Source of the DNA: Thiovibrio sp964588325
GTDB taxonomy: Bacteria; Desulfobacterota; Desulfobulbia; Desulfobulbales; Desulfurivibrionaceae
DNA length: 64,000 nt
Assembly (NCBI GenBank): GCA_964588325.1
Contig: CAZPOR010000005.1
Span: 1 to 64,000, forward strand
Reading direction: 5' to 3'
A model generated the notes under the pieces. The model ran no database searches. It saw only the letters and a list, made by a program, of their open reading frames with translations, and was not told the origin of the DNA. The translations under genes were made by a program, and so were the position numbers. Below are positions 61,901-64,000 of this stretch, piece after piece. The first letter of the stretch is position 1. Every line of letters begins with the position of its first letter.

Positions 61901-64000
61901 TTATTTTATGCGCGCAGACTTTCTGGGATTTTCCTGCTTCGCTTCCCGGCCTCTGCCCTCGTACTGATAGGTCAGCCGGTTGCCCTTGATCCCGATCCGC
62001 ACACTGCCCCCCTTGGCCAAGCGGCCAAACAGAAGCTCTTCGGTCAGGGCATCTCCCACCTCTTGCAGGATAAGGCGCCGCAGCGGCCGCGCTCCGAACT
62101 CCGGCTCATAGCCCCTGGCCGCCAGCCAGGTCCGGGCGCCGGGGCTGAGGCTGATCGTCACCTTCCGCTCGGCCAACTGCGCCTGCAGCTCGGCAACCAT
62201 CTTGTCCACGATCCGTTCCATGAGGACCGCATCCAAGGGATTGAAGGTGATGGTTGCGTCCAACCGGTTCCTGAACTCCGGGGAGAAAAGATTCTTCACG
62301 GCCCGGTCGTTTCTGCCCCGGCTGTCCCCGGTAAAGCCGATGGCCCGTTCGCTCAGCTCGCGGGCTCCGGCATTGGTGGTCATGATCAGGATCACGTTGC
62401 GGAAATCCGCCTTGCGCCCGGCATTGTCCGTGAGGGTCGAATGGTCCATGACCTGCAAGAGGATGCTGAACAGATCCGGGTGGGCCTTTTCGATCTCGTC
62501 GAGCAGAAGCACGCAGTAAGGATGCTTGCGGATGGCGTCGGTCAACAGCCCGCCCTGGTCGAAGCCCACATAGCCCGGAGGCGCGCCGATGAGCCGGGAA
62601 ACCGCATGCTTTTCCATGTACTCGCTCATGTCGAACCGCTCGAAATGCACGGACAGGGCGGCGGCCAACTGCTTGGCGACCTCGGTCTTGCCCACCCCGG
62701 TAGGTCCGGCAAAGAGGAAGGAGCCGGTGGGCCCCTCGCTCTGCTTGAGGCCTGCCCGGGAACGCTTCACCGCCGTGACCAGGGCGCTGATCGCCTGGTC
62801 CTGGCCGAAGATGGTCTTTTTCAGGACCGTCTCCAGCTCCCGGAGATGGGTCAGGTCGGAGCCGCTGACGCTTCTCGCCGGAATCCGGGCCAGCCGGGAG
62901 ACCACCTTTTCCACATCGCGCACCGTCACCGTGCGCCGCTTATCGCCTGGGAGCGCGGCCAGACGGAAGGCAGCGCCGATCTCGTCCAGCACGTCAATGG
63001 CCTTGTCCGGCAGAAAACGGTCGCTGATGTACCGGCCGGCCAGTTCCGCCGTGGCCTTTACCGCCGGAACCGAGTAGGTGATCCCATGATGCTCTTCGTA
63101 GCGGGGCAGCAGCCCTTGCAGGATGGCGCAGGTTTCGGCCACGCTGGGCTCCTCGACGTCTATCTTCTGAAAACGCCGGGAAAGCGCCCTATCCTTTTCG
63201 ATGTAGTTCTTATACTCCTCATAGGTGGTCGAGCCGATGCAGCGCAGCGTTCCGGACTGGAGGGCGGGCTTGAGCAGGTTGGAGGCGTCCATGCTGCCGC
63301 CGCTGGTTGCCCCGGCCCCGACAATGGTGTGGATCTCGTCGATGAACAGGATGATGTGCGGCTCTTTTTCCACCGCGGAGATCACCGCCTTGAGCCGCTG
63401 CTCGAAATCGCCCCGGTATTTGGTGCCGGAAAGCAACCCGCCCATGTCGAGGAGGCGGACCTCCACCCCCTGCAGCAGTTCCGGCACCTTGCCTTCATGG
63501 ACATGCAAGGCCAAGCCTTCGGCAATGGCGGTTTTTCCGACCCCTGGCTCGCCCACCAGCAGCGGGTTGTTCTTGCGCCGGCGGCACAGGGTCTGCATCA
63601 CCCGCTTCAACTCCGCGGTCCTCCCGATCAGGGGATCGATCAAGCCCTGGGCGGCCCGTTCGCTGAAATTGATGGTGTATTTTTCCAATGCTTCGTTTTC
63701 CTTGGTTTTTTCCGGCCCCTTCTCCTCCGCTTTCTTTTCCTCCTGAGTTTTTTCCTCCTGTTCAAGGCCATGGGAAAGATACTCGGTCACGTCAAGCTTG
63801 CTGATCCCTTCGGAATGGAGAAAATACACGGCAAAGGACTCGGCCTCGGCAAAGATGGCGGCCAGCACATCCCCTGCATCCACCTCTTTTTTGCCGCAGC
63901 TCTGAACATGGGCGATGGCCCGCTGCAAGACCCGGTTGAAACCCAGGGTCTGGATGGGGTCGTGGGCAATGCCCTCCTTGACCATGGGCAGGTTGGAGGC
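61901..64000 (-). CDS. clpA: ATP-dependent Clp protease ATP-binding subunit ClpA, N-terminus beyond window
   Basis: ClpA unfolds substrates for ClpP. The frame is open to the window edge, so the N-terminal part of the N-domain is missing; 699 residues are visible. The rest of the N-domain has QTLGFNRVLQRAIAHVQSCGKKEV, the D1 AAA+ domain has GEPGVGKTAIAEGLAL and ILFIDEIHTIVGAG, and D2 has FAGPTGVGKTEVAKQLA, MEKHAVSRLIGAPPGYVG and VLLLDEIEKAHPD. No long middle coiled-coil is present, which separates it from ClpB/ClpC. The linker between N-domain and D1 is unusually charged (EEKTQEEKKAEEKGPEKTKE). clpS would be upstream, outside the window. Confidence 0.93.
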   Translation of the reverse strand, partial: ASNLPMVKEGIAHDPIQTLGFNRVLQRAIAHVQSCGKKEVDAGDVLAAIFAEAESFAVYFLHSEGISKLDVTEYLSHGLEQEEKTQEEKKAEEKGPEKTKENEALEKYTINFSERAAQGLIDPLIGRTAELKRVMQTLCRRRKNNPLLVGEPGVGKTAIAEGLALHVHEGKVPELLQGVEVRLLDMGGLLSGTKYRGDFEQRLKAVISAVEKEPHIILFIDEIHTIVGAGATSGGSMDASNLLKPALQSGTLRCIGSTTYEEYKNYIEKDRALSRRFQKIDVEEPSVAETCAILQGLLPRYEEHHGITYSVPAVKATAELAGRYISDRFLPDKAIDVLDEIGAAFRLAALPGDKRRTVTVRDVEKVVSRLARIPARSVSGSDLTHLRELETVLKKTIFGQDQAISALVTAVKRSRAGLKQSEGPTGSFLFAGPTGVGKTEVAKQLAAALSVHFERFDMSEYMEKHAVSRLIGAPPGYVGFDQGGLLTDAIRKHPYCVLLLDEIEKAHPDLFSILLQVMDHSTLTDNAGRKADFRNVILIMTTNAGARELSERAIGFTGDSRGRNDRAVKNLFSPEFRNRLDATITFNPLDAVLMERIVDKMVAELQAQLAERKVTISLSPGARTWLAARGYEPEFGARPLRRLILQEVGDALTEELLFGRLAKGGSVRIGIKGNRLTYQYEGRGREAKQENPRKSARIK

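Overview
This window is about 60% G+C, gene-dense chromosomal DNA. It most resembles an anaerobic, sulfur-cycling Desulfobacterota bacterium of the Desulfobulbales type. That assignment is an inference from gene content: rSAM/selenodomain-associated transferases, short-form ThiC, two TauE/SafE anion exporters, a NifX-like protein inside a sigma-54/two-component cluster, many stand-alone receivers, and a PqqD-like/radical-SAM pair. No rRNA, tRNA, CRISPR array, transposase or prophage was seen.

Layout. 1-4.2 kb: UPF0280 protein (cut by the window edge), two glycosyltransferase-like genes, CvpA, a phosphopantetheinyl transferase and a Crp/Fnr regulator. 4.2-12.7 kb: a type I restriction-modification locus (hsdM-hsdS, a frameshifted AlbA-type gene, hsdR) with its own promoter and a cluster of TGAGCCAATAG repeats before hsdR. 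12.7-31.3 kb: mostly housekeeping genes (SpoT-like protein, RNase R, TrmJ-like, CorA, EndoIII-like, ThiC, MntP, sulfurtransferase, HtpG), a REC/solute-binding/CheW fusion, an HDOD protein and an unknown Cys-rich secreted protein. 31.4-34.4 kb: a lone GspG-like pseudopilin, a tandem UspA protein and a NhaD-type antiporter.

34.5-49.5 kb is the most distinctive block. A minus-strand operon encodes a sigma-54 activator, a NifX-like protein, a dCache histidine kinase and a receiver. A plus-strand operon begins at a very good sigma-54 promoter (38755-38769). It encodes two small proteins and a receiver that share a short 'FAEAGE-x-ETA' helical motif, a lone Fis-type HTH protein, a second dCache kinase, another receiver, a TauE/SafE exporter and a partner membrane protein. 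A PEP/pyruvate-binding-domain protein and a further receiver follow. A second TauE/SafE gene with its own small membrane protein lies on the opposite strand. Together this looks like a paired sensory relay controlling anion export and an unknown phosphotransfer function.

49.8-64 kb: an endonuclease III-exonuclease III fusion, CheD with a receiver, WrbA, BirA, a YkgJ-type Cys-cluster protein, a candidate peptide-modification pair (PqqD-like protein plus radical SAM/SPASM enzyme), then ahcY with a histone-like Lys/Ala/Pro tail, metK behind an attenuator-like hairpin, a ketopantoate-reductase-like gene, an OB-fold lipoprotein and clpA (cut by the window edge). Several families of intergenic palindromic repeats are scattered between genes.
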